Part shown: piece by piece, positions 55,957 through 63,970 of the stretch
How the letters are laid out: every line of letters begins with the position of its first letter
Position numbering within the stretch: position 1 is the first letter of the stretch
DNA from: Levilactobacillus mulengensis
Lineage (GTDB): Bacteria; Bacillota; Bacilli; Lactobacillales; Lactobacillaceae
Assembly: GCF_003946045.1 (NCBI RefSeq)
Contig: NZ_RHNW01000001.1
Span: forward strand, 248,001 to 312,000
Direction of reading: 5' to 3'
Length of the DNA stretch: 64,000 bases
Notes under the pieces: generated by a model
Databases searched by the model: none
What the model saw: the letters and a program-made list of their open reading frames with translations, nothing else
Told to the model about the DNA's origin: nothing
Translations under genes and position numbers: made by a program

Positions 55957-57706
55957 CACTGACGCCTCCCTTCACCTGAGTTTCAAGTTGTTGTTGCGTA
56001 AACATGCGCTGGTACCAGCCGTGAGCCGCCATTAATTGGTCATGCGTCCCCCGTTCGGCAACGGCACCTTCGCTGAGTACCAGAATTTCATCGGCATTCA
56101 TCACGGAACTCAACCGATGCGCAGAAATAATCGTGGTCTTGTTGGCCCGTTCGGCCTTCAGGTTGGCGAGAATTTCCGCCTCCGTTTCGGCATCGACCGC
56201 GGACAAGGCGTCATCCAAAATCAACAATTCTGGATTGATCAACAGGGCCCGGGCAATCGCTAACCGTTGGCGTTGCCCCCCGGATAAGGAAATCCCTTCC
56301 TCACCCACTTCGGTGTCATAGCCGGCGGGCAGCTTGGCAATTTGCCCGGCCAGATCACTCTTAGCCGCAGCCGCCTCGACCTGTTCTTGAGTCGCGTCCG
56401 GTTGGGCAAAGCGAATATTTTCAAAAATGTTCGAAGAGAATAGGAAGCTTTCTTGCGGCACGTACCCAATCGCTGGCAGATAGCTGTCTAGCGCATAATC
56501 TTTAATGGGGTGACCGCCAAAGTCAATTTCACCGGAATAGTTGTCAAACTCCCGTAAAATTAATTTCATAATCGTCGACTTCCCAGCCCCAACTCGACCC
56601 ACGATACCCAGGGTGTGCCCGGCCGGCAGCTCGAAATCAATCTGCTTCAGGCTAGCCCCCCCGTTGTCTGGATAATCAAACTGGTTCACGTGGTAACTGA
56701 TGGTTCCCTGTGGCCGTTGTTGAATCCCATCTTTTTGATCGATGATATGGGTCTTCTCGTTCAGCAGTTCCATAACCCGGTCGTAACTGGCATTGCCCCG
56801 TTCCATGGTGTTGAACAGCATCCCCACGGCAAACATCGGCCAGATCATCATGGCCAGGTAGCTGATAAAGGACACCAGATTCCCAATGGTAATGACGTTG
56901 TGGGTGACAAACAGGCCCCCAAGGACAATCGTGGCCACGTAGGAAATCGAGATGATCAGCGTGATGGCGGGGTCAAACATGGAGTCCAACCGGTTGACCC
57001 GGCGATTAATGCCAATGGTCCGGTCGACCTGGGCATCAAAGTCCGCCACGTCCGCATCGTCTTGGCCCAAGGCCTTGATGACCTTGATCCCACTGATACT
57101 TTCCTGGGCCTTGTTGTTCAGTCGAGAAAAGGCCGCTTGGGATTCGCCAAAGGCGCGATGAATCTTTTGCCCCAGATACCAAGAAACCACCGCCAACAGT
57201 GGAAATGGAATAATGGCTAAGAGGGTCAGCCGCCAATCAATTAAGGCCATCATAGCAATCAACGTGGTGCCCCCGGTAATAATGGCATCGGCGAACTGGA
57301 GAATCCCCCCACCGGCCACCCGTTGAATGGCTTCCAGGTCGTTGGTGGCATGGGCCATCAAGTCCCCGGTCCGGTATTTTTGGTAGAAGACCCGGTCCAT
57401 TTTCATAAAGTGCCCGAAAAGTTGGTTCCGGAGCAGTTGTTCGAGCCGCGCAGCCCCGCCCCAAATGGCATTACGCCAAATGTACCGGGTCCCGTACTGG
57501 GCCAACGCCGCCAGCGTCACAAACAGCAGATCAAGTAGCAGCAGATGGCTCGTCATGGTCTGCCCGTGAATGCCGTCCACCATGTTCCCAATGATCCGTG
57601 GGGGAATAATGGCGATGATAGCCGTCAACAGGAGTCCGATGACCCCTATCAGATACCGTCGCCATTCCAGACGAAAGTACCAGGATAATTTGCGAAAGAT
57701 ACTCAC
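55946..57706 (-). CDS. ABC exporter half-transporter, subunit 1 (degenerate site NBD)
   Basis: The 586-residue half-transporter has a type I membrane domain (about 15-310) and an NBD with Walker A GIVGRVGAGKSTIMK, a perfect signature SLSGGQRQRLAIARAL and Walker B LLILDDALSAVD. The catalytic Glu after Walker B is replaced by Asp, the usual mark of the non-catalytic subunit of heterodimeric exporters. The start is GTG 57706, seven bases after AGGAGG; an ATG two codons earlier is too close to that box. It is the first gene of the pair and is preceded by AT-rich sequence likely to contain the promoter. Confidence 0.92.
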   Translation of the reverse strand: MSIFRKLSWYFRLEWRRYLIGVIGLLLTAIIAIIPPRIIGNMVDGIHGQTMTSHLLLLDLLFVTLAALAQYGTRYIWRNAIWGGAARLEQLLRNQLFGHFMKMDRVFYQKYRTGDLMAHATNDLEAIQRVAGGGILQFADAIITGGTTLIAMMALIDWRLTLLAIIPFPLLAVVSWYLGQKIHRAFGESQAAFSRLNNKAQESISGIKVIKALGQDDADVADFDAQVDRTIGINRRVNRLDSMFDPAITLIISISYVATIVLGGLFVTHNVITIGNLVSFISYLAMMIWPMFAVGMLFNTMERGNASYDRVMELLNEKTHIIDQKDGIQQRPQGTISYHVNQFDYPDNGGASLKQIDFELPAGHTLGIVGRVGAGKSTIMKLILREFDNYSGEIDFGGHPIKDYALDSYLPAIGYVPQESFLFSSNIFENIRFAQPDATQEQVEAAAAKSDLAGQIAKLPAGYDTEVGEEGISLSGGQRQRLAIARALLINPELLILDDALSAVDAETEAEILANLKAERANKTTIISAHRLSSVMNADEILVLSEGAVAERGTHDQLMAAHGWYQRMFTQQQLETQVKGGVSDGR

Positions 57707-57790
57707 GAACATCCCTCCTTAAAAATTAGAATATGATTAAAATATAGCACAGACTTTATCATTTTACTGGAATTTTCATAAAATACAATC

Positions 57791-57830
57791 AAAAAGACTC
57801 GCCTCCAGGAAATAAGCTGGAAGCGAGTCT
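57791..57830 (-). terminator. Terminator of the YneF gene
   Basis: AGACTCGCCTCCAG (57795-57808) pairs with CTGGAAGCGAGTCT (57817-57830), one mismatch, with T5 on the minus strand. Confidence 0.88.
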
Positions 57831-57843
57831 CAATAAAGCCAAT

Positions 57844-58065
57844 TTATTTTTTAGCGTTTTGTTGCATCGCGTTCATCATTTGATGAAGTTTTCGTTGTGA
57901 AGGCTTTTGCCCCATTTGCAACATCATTGCCCGTAATTGGTCTTCGTTAATTGGTGGATTGTCTTTCAGATAGTTTTCCATGTACTTCCGTGCGCCGAAA
58001 AAGCCACCCGCTGCGCAGGCCAGACCGACGACGATCACGATTAAGATCCAGATCCAAGTTGCCAA
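57844..58065 (-). CDS. yneF: YneF family (UPF0154) small membrane protein
   Basis: The 73-residue protein has one N-terminal transmembrane helix ([20 protein letters not shown]) followed by a basic cytoplasmic helix with the family signature [19 protein letters not shown] and [16 protein letters not shown]. Function unknown; the family is almost universal in Firmicutes and is usually encoded near lexA and ynzC, as here. It lies 100 nt downstream of the DUF896 gene. Confidence 0.92.
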   Translation of the reverse strand: MATWIWILIVIVVGLACAAGGFFGARKYMENYLKDNPPINEDQLRAMMLQMGQKPSQRKLHQMMNAMQQNAKK

Positions 58066-58126
58066 GTTCGTTCCCCTCCTTTGATGAAGTCATTCATTTA
58101 ACAATTCTACACAAACTTAAAGGAAA

Positions 58127-58157
58127 TTAAAAGAGCGAATCCCAAAAAGGACCCGCT
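58127..58157 (-). terminator. Possible weak terminator between the DUF896 gene and yneF
   Basis: On the minus strand AGCGGGTCC pairs with GGATTCGCT (one mismatch), followed by CTTTTAA. It probably allows partial read-through. Confidence 0.5.
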
Positions 58158-58164
58158 TCTTTCC

Positions 58165-58413
58165 TTAATCGTCACGTAAACCTTTGTTACGTTGAATCTG
58201 CCGGACCTTTTCAGGGGTAACTTCCTTACCATCCTTGTTGTAGACCTGCAGCATTTCAACTTGGCTACGGAAGCTCTGCTTGAATAACTTCAAGTATTGT
58301 TGGCGTAAGTCAGCGCGTTCGCTCTTTTCGGCCTCGGTCAAGCCTTCAGCCTTGTTCTTGTGTGCCAGCTCGTTGATCCGGGCCAGCAAGGTGTCCATTG
58401 TCGTGTCTGCCAT
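58165..58413 (-). CDS. ynzC: DUF896 (YnzC-like) small protein
   Basis: The 82-residue helical protein has the family pattern LLARINELAHKNKAEGLTEAE, ERADLRQQYLKLFKQSFR and VTPEKVRQIQRNKGLRDD. In B. subtilis the homologue is part of the SOS-regulated yneA-yneB-ynzC operon divergent from lexA. Here the same divergent position is kept but no yneA or yneB homologue lies between. The start has AAAGGAGGG before the ATG and a good promoter next to the LexA-type box. Function not known. Confidence 0.92.
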   Translation of the reverse strand: MADTTMDTLLARINELAHKNKAEGLTEAEKSERADLRQQYLKLFKQSFRSQVEMLQVYNKDGKEVTPEKVRQIQRNKGLRDD

Positions 58414-58479
58414 GAACGACCCTCCTTTAGTTTCGTTATTTTGGTGGGTATTAACCCCGCTTTTTTCAAGTCACGGTCT

Positions 58480-58508
58480 ATCATATCAGGGTTAATTTTA
58501 GATTTCAA
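58480..58508 (-). promoter_or_regulatory. Promoter of the DUF896-yneF unit
   Basis: On the minus strand TTGAAA, a 17-bp spacer and TATGAT. The LexA-type box begins 10 bp upstream of its -35. Confidence 0.65.
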
Positions 58509-58517
58509 CTTATTTAC

Positions 58518-58543
58518 CCGAACATCTGTTTGAAAATGTTCGG
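58518..58543. promoter_or_regulatory. LexA (SOS) box between lexA and the DUF896 gene
   Basis: CCGAACAT, 10 bp, then ATGTTCGG, an 8-bp perfect inverted repeat. It contains CGAACATCTGTTTG, close to the Gram-positive LexA consensus CGAACNNNNGTTYG. It overlaps the -35 box of lexA. Confidence 0.75.
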
Positions 58544-58558
58544 TCTGTATGCTACACT
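58530..58558 (+). promoter_or_regulatory. Promoter of lexA
   Basis: TTGAAA, a 17-bp spacer and TACACT, 44 nt before the ATG. The -35 lies within the LexA-type palindrome, so autorepression is expected. Confidence 0.65.
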
Positions 58559-58601
58559 AACACTAAACTATACTACGAATGACGAACGAGGTGGCAGAAA
58601 A

Positions 58602-59231
58602 ATGAGTAAAGCTTCTGAAAGCAAACAAATCGCTGTTCTCCGCTTCATTTGGGAACGGGTCAATGAAAAAGGGTATCCGCCAACCGTCCGGGAGATTGGT
58701 GAAGCCGTATCGCTCTCATCGACCTCTACGGTTCATGGCCACATCGCCCGCCTGGAAAAAAAGGGCTTGCTGGTCAAGGACCCGACGAAGCCCCGGGCAC
58801 TAGAAGTTACGCCCGCCGGTTTAGAAGAACTGGGCGTCCATGAAGAACAGACGCGAATTCCAGTCTTAGGCACCGTGACTGCCGGCGAACCGATTCTGGC
58901 CGTTCAGGAAGCGACCGACTACTTCCCAGTTCCCCCAGAATTTGAAAACGACGACGATCAACTCTTCATGTTAACGATTCGCGGCGAGAGTATGATCAAC
59001 ATCGGTATTTTAAACGGTGACCAGGTCATTGTCCGCCGGCAACAATCCGCGGACAATGGTGATGTCGTCATCGCCATGACCGAAGAAAACGAAGCCACTT
59101 GCAAACGATTCTTTAAGGAAGCCGATCATTTCCGGTTACAACCCGAAAATGATACCATGGCCCCCATCATCTTGAATCACGTCAGCATTTTAGGCCGCGT
59201 TGTGGGTCTCTTCCGTGACGACGTTCACTAA
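58602..59231 (+). CDS. lexA: SOS transcriptional repressor LexA
   Basis: LexA represses DNA-damage genes and self-cleaves when activated by RecA-ssDNA. The 209-residue protein has the winged helix domain ([21 protein letters not shown]), the Ala94-Gly95 cleavage site in GTVTAGEP, and the Ser130 (RGESM) and Lys168 (ATCKRF) catalytic dyad. The start at 58602 follows GAGGTGG; the frame runs 24 codons upstream through the promoter, which cannot be coding. Secure. Confidence 0.97.
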   Translation: MSKASESKQIAVLRFIWERVNEKGYPPTVREIGEAVSLSSTSTVHGHIARLEKKGLLVKDPTKPRALEVTPAGLEELGVHEEQTRIPVLGTVTAGEPILAVQEATDYFPVPPEFENDDDQLFMLTIRGESMINIGILNGDQVIVRRQQSADNGDVVIAMTEENEATCKRFFKEADHFRLQPENDTMAPIILNHVSILGRVVGLFRDDVH

Positions 59232-59243
59232 TAAAGTAAACTC

Positions 59244-59280
59244 AAAATCACCCGCCACAGTTCATGTGACGGGTGATTTT
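59244..59280. terminator. Bidirectional terminator between lexA and the deoxyribosyltransferase gene
   Basis: AAAATCACCCG (59244-59254) pairs with CGGGTGATTTT (59270-59280), with inner CAC/GTG. T runs on both strands. Confidence 0.92.
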
Positions 59281-59302
59281 TACGTTCGTGGGTTATTTGA
59301 GA

Positions 59303-59743
59303 CTAGATAACTTTCCCTTGGTAGTGGCTTTCGGGAAGCGTCGCAAAGTCATAGGCCGCCAGTGATTCGGCTTCGCGTAAGTAGGCATGCAGACCTTCCG
59401 CCAACATCAGATTTAAAATGGTGTCTTTTTCGTGGAGAACGACCACCGGCTTCTTGCTGTGGAAGGCGTAGCCAATTTCAAAGGCCGTGCCAGAATCCAC
59501 TTGGTCATCCACGAAATCGACCAGGGCCACCACAACGTCGGCCTGGTCAATCTGGTGGACATCCATTTGGAAGGTTTGGGTGGCCCACTCGGCCGTGCCC
59601 ATTTCTAACCCAGGAATCTCACTCAAGCGGGGACTAAAGACATTGGCGACCCGGGGATTGGCAGCCAAGGCCTTTTCCGCGCGTTCAATCCGGGAAATTT
59701 GTTCGTCATCAAAGAAGGGACCTGCTAAATAAACGTTCGTCAC
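59303..59743 (-). CDS. Nucleoside 2-deoxyribosyltransferase family protein
   Basis: The enzyme exchanges bases between deoxynucleosides in the salvage pathway of lactobacilli. The 146-residue protein has the start VYLAGPFFDDEQ, a DVVVALVDFVDDQ strand, and DSGTAFEIGYA with the catalytic Glu89. The family has two types (I purine-only, II broad); sequence alone does not settle which. It is monocistronic, convergent with lexA. About 300 bases of AT-rich sequence follow upstream with no other gene. Confidence 0.88.
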   Translation of the reverse strand: MTNVYLAGPFFDDEQISRIERAEKALAANPRVANVFSPRLSEIPGLEMGTAEWATQTFQMDVHQIDQADVVVALVDFVDDQVDSGTAFEIGYAFHSKKPVVVLHEKDTILNLMLAEGLHAYLREAESLAAYDFATLPESHYQGKVI

Positions 59744-59980
59744 TCTAATCTCCTCATTTCTCTCTTTATTACGATTAATTATAGCGGAAATGTTAACTCT
59801 TGGCGACTATTTTTTGATTAATATTCGGTTATAATTCACATAATCCGGATTTTAACTGCTTGCCACCTCGAATTATTCGACTTTAAACCTTTTTTCACGA
59901 ATCTTTTGCCCCTTAACCGCCCTGCAAGTTAACTAACGGTATTCATCTCAGCGCGGTTGTTTCATTCTCTAATTCATTCA

Positions 59981-59989
59981 TGCTATACT
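59981..59989 (+). promoter_or_regulatory. Extended -10 promoter of the gene at 60049
   Basis: TGCTATACT, identical to the boxes at 11511 and 63043, 60 nt before the ATG. The rest of the intergenic region from 59744 holds nothing I can name. Confidence 0.45.
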
Positions 59990-60048
59990 GGGACTAATTA
60001 AACGGCGGTTGACCTAACAAGCCGCCCTAACCTACGGAGGGGTGCATC

Positions 60049-60636
60049 ATGTTTCTAGGTATTACTATTTTGGGGATTATCTTCATTGTTATCACTGCGT
60101 TTTCCGTCGTCAATGCCAGTCGGCGGGGAGAATCCAAGCGCAGTTCCATCATCGTTTTGGTTATTACCATCCTGGTCACCGTGGGCGCAATCACCCAGTT
60201 GCCCTTCTGGTCAGCGTCCTCGACTCATGACAAGACGACTCAGACCAGCAAGCAATCATCACTAAGCTCGCAATCCGGCCAAGCCTTCTCTGCAAGTGAC
60301 AAGACGGCCACTCGTGCCGACAACGAAAAACAAGTGAAGACACAGTTGGCCAAGTCCCTGGTCAAGCTGGGCACCGTCACCTTCGATCACGCCAGCAAGA
60401 CCTACACGCTGACCCTTACCAACAAAAGTCTCAAGAAAACCATCAAGGGCTTAAAGGCCGACCCGAGTCAGGCCAAGGCGGCCAAGTGGCCAAAGTTCGT
60501 CGACAACTTTACCAAGACCAGTCAATCGCTCAAGAAGGCCCTCGGTCCCGGTTATCGGCTGGTCATGCGCGTTGGTGATCAGTCCCCCGTTCTGGTGTTT
60601 AAGGACGGGTACGTGACTAAGAATATCTTTGAATAG
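60049..60636 (+). CDS. Membrane-anchored extracellular protein, unknown
   Basis: The 195-residue protein has two N-terminal membrane segments (about 2-22 and 33-53) around a basic loop (SRRGESKRSS). A Ser/Thr/Gln-rich linker (about 58-92) and an alpha/beta C-terminal domain (VTFDHASKTYTLTLTNKSLKK, GPGYRLVMRVGDQSPVLVFKDG) follow. Such a layout suggests a domain displayed outside the cell; a sensor or chaperone-like role is only a guess. The ribosome binding site GGAGGGG is strong. A bidirectional terminator follows. Confidence 0.6.
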   Translation: MFLGITILGIIFIVITAFSVVNASRRGESKRSSIIVLVITILVTVGAITQLPFWSASSTHDKTTQTSKQSSLSSQSGQAFSASDKTATRADNEKQVKTQLAKSLVKLGTVTFDHASKTYTLTLTNKSLKKTIKGLKADPSQAKAAKWPKFVDNFTKTSQSLKKALGPGYRLVMRVGDQSPVLVFKDGYVTKNIFE

Positions 60637-60653
60637 ACATGATTAATGCATAC

Positions 60654-60697
60654 AAAAGCGTTGCCGTCATCCATATTGGCTGACAGCAACGCTTTTT
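60654..60697. terminator. Bidirectional terminator between convergent genes
   Basis: AAAAGCGTTGC (60654-60664) pairs with GCAACGCTTTT (60686-60696), with inner GTCA/TGAC. T runs on both sides. Confidence 0.92.
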
Positions 60698-60716
60698 ATT
60701 TGACCATTTTTACAAA

Positions 60717-61886
60717 TTATTGCTGACGATACTGTCGTTGCTCGTGCTGCCGACCGGCCAGATAATATGGCGCCGTTTCCTGACCCACGGCCAGTTGAAC
60801 ATCGCGGCTGTCGTTTGGCAGTTGCGCGCGATAAATTTCTTCATACTCCGCGACGCTCACGACTTGGCGATCCGCCAGTTGGTTGGCCAGAAAAGTCTCG
60901 TCAAACCCCTGCTGGAAGGTCGGTTGCACGGTGCCGCTGAAGAACTCGCCCTCAGCGCCCGATCCGTAGCTAAACAGCCCCAACCGTTCGCCGCCCTGTA
61001 GACCGCCGTGACGTAGTAATGACAACAGGCTCAGGTAAAGCGACCCCGTGTAGAGGTTGCCGACTTCCCGGTTATCCGCCTGGCTGGCCTCAAAGGCCGC
61101 GGTCAACGTGGCCTGTTGCGCACTCGTGGCCGTCGGCAGAATCTGTCGGAGCCCCTTCCGCCCCATCTTGGTAAATGGCAAGTGGAACACGAACGCGGAA
61201 AAATCCGCAATCGTGCGGTGCGTTTGGACCTGGTAGTCGTCCCAAACCCGCTGGAAGAAGTCGAGGTAGACGTTGGTTGAATATTTTCCATCTACCAATG
61301 CTTCGGTCCGGTAGGTTGGCCGCCAGAAGTCCATGACGTCGGCCGTATGGTAACTGCTGATGGCATCCAGCGCCAAGATTCGCGGATTGGCCGTTACCAG
61401 CATGGCCACGGCACCACCACCCTGGGTGACCTCACCAGCCGTCCGTAACCCGTAACGCGCGATATCGGCCCCGATGACCAGCACCTTCGCCGTGGGTCGG
61501 GCGCGGACAAAATCGGTGGCTAGCTGCAACCCAGCCGTCGCCCCGTAACAGGCCTGCTTGATTTCCACGGCCCGCGTGTTGCTGGGCAGACCCAGTAGGT
61601 GGGCTAAGTACACCGCCGTGGCCTTGGAATTGTCGATACCCGATTCCGTGCCGAAGAGGACCATGCTGATTTCTGCCTTAGTGGCTGGCGTTAAGATTTG
61701 CTCGGCCGCATTGGCTGCCATCGTGACCACATCCTGCGTTGGGGGAATCACCGCCTGTTTGGACTGGCCGATCCCAATTAAATATTTGTTTGGCTCAGCC
61801 CCTCTGGCGTGAGCGAGGTCCGTCATATCCAAATAAAGTCCGGGCGTATAAAACCCCAGTTTGTCGATTCCTACCGCAACGGTCAT
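60717..61886 (-). CDS. mvaS: Hydroxymethylglutaryl-CoA synthase
   Basis: The enzyme condenses acetoacetyl-CoA with acetyl-CoA to HMG-CoA, the entry to the mevalonate pathway that supplies isoprenoids including the substrate of UppS. The 389-residue thiolase-fold enzyme has the catalytic residues Glu81 (FGTESGIDNSKA), Cys113 (KQACYGATAGLQ) and His235 (FVFHLPFTKMGRKG). The ATG at 61886 follows AGGAGGATTCAG; a nine-codon upstream extension lies in that box. The promoter carries a long palindrome. Confidence 0.96.
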   Translation of the reverse strand: MTVAVGIDKLGFYTPGLYLDMTDLAHARGAEPNKYLIGIGQSKQAVIPPTQDVVTMAANAAEQILTPATKAEISMVLFGTESGIDNSKATAVYLAHLLGLPSNTRAVEIKQACYGATAGLQLATDFVRARPTAKVLVIGADIARYGLRTAGEVTQGGGAVAMLVTANPRILALDAISSYHTADVMDFWRPTYRTEALVDGKYSTNVYLDFFQRVWDDYQVQTHRTIADFSAFVFHLPFTKMGRKGLRQILPTATSAQQATLTAAFEASQADNREVGNLYTGSLYLSLLSLLRHGGLQGGERLGLFSYGSGAEGEFFSGTVQPTFQQGFDETFLANQLADRQVVSVAEYEEIYRAQLPNDSRDVQLAVGQETAPYYLAGRQHEQRQYRQQ

Positions 61887-61971
61887 CGTCTGAATCCTCC
61901 TAAGTAAAATCACTGAAATTAAGTTACCGCTACTTTAGCATTTATTAAGGGGATAAGGCAAATTTATCGCC

Positions 61972-61988
61972 AATTGTATCATACAATT
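61972..61988 (-). promoter_or_regulatory. Palindromic operator candidate over the mvaS promoter
   Basis: AATTGTAT C ATACAATT, a 17-bp perfect inverted repeat, covers the -10 box. Two further TATCAT-containing sequences (near 62006 and 62020) suggest repeated binding sites. Confidence 0.5.
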
Positions 61989-62001
61989 CAGCCATATTGA
62001 A
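61973..62001 (-). promoter_or_regulatory. Promoter of mvaS
   Basis: On the minus strand TTCAAT, a 17-bp spacer and TACAAT, about 90 nt before the ATG. Confidence 0.5.
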
Positions 62002-62037
62002 CGCGGTATCATGTACTGATATCATGCATATTGTCAG

Positions 62038-62919
62038 TTACAATTCTCCCTCTTTTAGCTGATGCAGGGTGGTCTTCAGCTTTTCCTTCGTCTCCTGTGA
62101 AACTTTCGGGTAAGTTGGGTGGATATTCTGAAGCCGCTTGACCAAAATGTTGGAGACTAACAGGCGAGCAACACCCTTGTCATCGGCCGGAATTAGGTAC
62201 CAAGGTTCCTTCTTTGTGGCCGTATTTTCCAACATCTTGGTATAGGCAACTTGGTAGTCCTCCCAAAAAGCCCGTTCCTGCATATCGCTGGGTGAGAATT
62301 TCCAGTTTTTACTAGGAATTTCGATTCGCCGTTCGAAGCGGTTCGTCTGCTCCTCACGGGAAAGGTGCAAGAAAAACTTGATGGTGATAAAGCCTTGGTG
62401 ACGCAAGTACGTTTCAAAATGCCGCAGATCATGGTACCGGCGGTCAAAGAATTTATCACCCACGTCGTCCAACGTCTCGACGCCAGGGAGATTTTGTTTC
62501 AACAACATTTCCGGATGGACCCGACTGATCAGGACGTCCTCGTACTGCGACCGGTTGAAAATCCGAATCTCACCGCGTTGTGGCAATGCCTGGTTGATCC
62601 GCCAGAGAAAATCATGGTCCAACTGGAGATGGGTGGGTTGCTTGAAACTGACGACACTCGTACCGGAGGGGTTCAACCCGCTGAACACGTGCCGAATCAG
62701 GCCGTCCTTCCCGGCGGTATCCATCCCCTGCAAGATGATGATGACCCCGGTCTTCTTCTGGGAATACAACCGACTCTGCAGGTCACTCAACGTCGCCACA
62801 TTGGCCTCCAAGGCATTGGTGATGACCGCCTGTTCGGGCACGTGATCGACCCGGGTGGCTAACTGACTAAGATCGAGGGGATGGTCCCCCATATAACGAT
62901 AACTACTTTCAGTACTCAA
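62038..62919 (-). CDS. Polyphosphate kinase 2 family protein
   Basis: The 293-residue P-loop kinase is of the PPK2 type, which uses polyphosphate to phosphorylate nucleotides. The Walker A motif is LQGMDTAGKDGLIRHV and the Walker B/lid elements are FNRSQYEDVLISRVH and FERRIEIPSKNWKFS. It probably belongs to class I or III (AMP/ADP phosphorylating); substrate not settled. The start is best placed at TTG 62919, nine bases after AGGAGG; the frame also runs 41 codons upstream into the promoter of the divergent gene. Confidence 0.88.
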   Translation of the reverse strand: MSTESSYRYMGDHPLDLSQLATRVDHVPEQAVITNALEANVATLSDLQSRLYSQKKTGVIIILQGMDTAGKDGLIRHVFSGLNPSGTSVVSFKQPTHLQLDHDFLWRINQALPQRGEIRIFNRSQYEDVLISRVHPEMLLKQNLPGVETLDDVGDKFFDRRYHDLRHFETYLRHQGFITIKFFLHLSREEQTNRFERRIEIPSKNWKFSPSDMQERAFWEDYQVAYTKMLENTATKKEPWYLIPADDKGVARLLVSNILVKRLQNIHPTYPKVSQETKEKLKTTLHQLKEGEL

Positions 62920-63042
62920 TACGCATCGCCTCCTGTTATTAAAAAGCATAGCATTCTTTACGCAACTTGGCGCTGGCAAAACCCTTAAAATTTGAAGATT
63001 TTTCATTTCAACGGCTAAATGGGTGCGCTCACCGCGTGGCAT

Positions 63043-63051
63043 TGCTATACT
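63043..63051 (+). promoter_or_regulatory. Extended -10 promoter of the phosphatase gene at 63096
   Basis: TGCTATACT, 45 nt before the ATG. No clear -35. Confidence 0.45.
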
Positions 63052-63095
63052 AGGTTTGTAACCACTTACTAAGTTGATGAGGGAGTTTTGAAAAA

Positions 63096-63758
63096 ATGAA
63101 GAAAATTACCGCGTACTTCGTGCGTCACGGGCAAACCATGTTAAACCACTACAACAAAGTTCAGGGCTGGATCGACTCTCCCCTGACCGAAAAGGGCCGT
63201 GCCGATGCCAAACGCGCCGGTGAACAGCTCAAGGGTGTTCCCCTGACCGCTGCCTACAGTAGTGATTCTGGCCGGGCCATCGAGACCGCGCGCATTGCGC
63301 TGAAACAAAATCCTGAAAACATGAATATTGTTTCTTACCAATACCCCGAATTCCGGGAACAGTGCCACGGTTACTTTGAAGGCAACGACTTGAACCAGAT
63401 GTGGCAGTTCGTCGGGGCCCAGGTCAAGCTGACCTCTGAATCCGACGTGCTGGGAACTTACGGTTTGGAAAAGGCTCGCGACCTGATTCACCAAGCCGAC
63501 CTGTACGGGGAAGCCGAAAGTAACGACATGTTCTGGACGCGTTTGGACCGAGGCTTTGATAAGTTGCGGGCCAACTCCAAGGATGGCGACCAAGTCTTAG
63601 TCGTTTCCCACGGGATGACGATTCGGTCCATCGTTGACCGCTACGCCCCTGAACTCGACGAAGGGATTGCCACCATCAACGGCAGTATCACCAAGCTGGA
63701 GATCACCGACGACACGATTCACGTCGACTTCTTCAACAAAACCGATTTTCAATCTTAA
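63096..63758 (+). CDS. Histidine phosphatase family protein (phosphoglycerate mutase-like)
   Basis: The 220-residue phosphatase has the catalytic RHG motif AYFVRHGQTMLN (Arg10, His11, Gly12). YSSDSGRAIETARIAL supplies the second Arg, and VVSHGMTIRSIVD the second catalytic His. It fits the cofactor-independent broad phosphatases of the GpmB/PhoE type more than true mutases. Substrate unknown. The ribosome binding site is GAGGGAG. It lies 26 nt upstream of the PspC gene, so they may form an operon. Confidence 0.88.
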   Translation: MKKITAYFVRHGQTMLNHYNKVQGWIDSPLTEKGRADAKRAGEQLKGVPLTAAYSSDSGRAIETARIALKQNPENMNIVSYQYPEFREQCHGYFEGNDLNQMWQFVGAQVKLTSESDVLGTYGLEKARDLIHQADLYGEAESNDMFWTRLDRGFDKLRANSKDGDQVLVVSHGMTIRSIVDRYAPELDEGIATINGSITKLEITDDTIHVDFFNKTDFQS

Positions 63759-63784
63759 AAATTATCTAGCGGGAGGGATTTCTC

Positions 63785-63970
63785 ATGAAAAATATTCACC
63801 GTTCACTTAATAATCGCGTTTTTGCCGGTGTCATTGGCGGACTAGCGGAACACTTTGGCTGGAACGTCGGAGTGGCTCGCGTCCTTTTCGTGGTCTTAGC
63901 CATTACCCCCGCCTTTCCTGGGCTAATCGCCTACCTGATTCTCTGGATGATCATGGGTGATCCAGAATAG
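63785..63970 (+). CDS. PspC-domain small membrane protein
   Basis: The 61-residue protein is one PspC domain: the charged start MKNIHRSLNNRVFAGVIGGLAEHFG, WNVGVARVLFVVLAI and a second hydrophobic helix PGLIAYLILWMIMGDP. Such proteins anchor the phage-shock or LiaFSR-type envelope stress response in the membrane. No other psp or lia gene is visible before the window ends. The ATG follows GGGAGGG. Confidence 0.92.
   Translation: MKNIHRSLNNRVFAGVIGGLAEHFGWNVGVARVLFVVLAITPAFPGLIAYLILWMIMGDPE

Noticed and set aside
59869-59910. A weak resemblance to family 1 (CCACCTCGA, CGACTTT) upstream of the gene at 60049
   Set aside because: No closing stem, no constant end motifs, and the spacing differs. 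Chance similarity is more likely.
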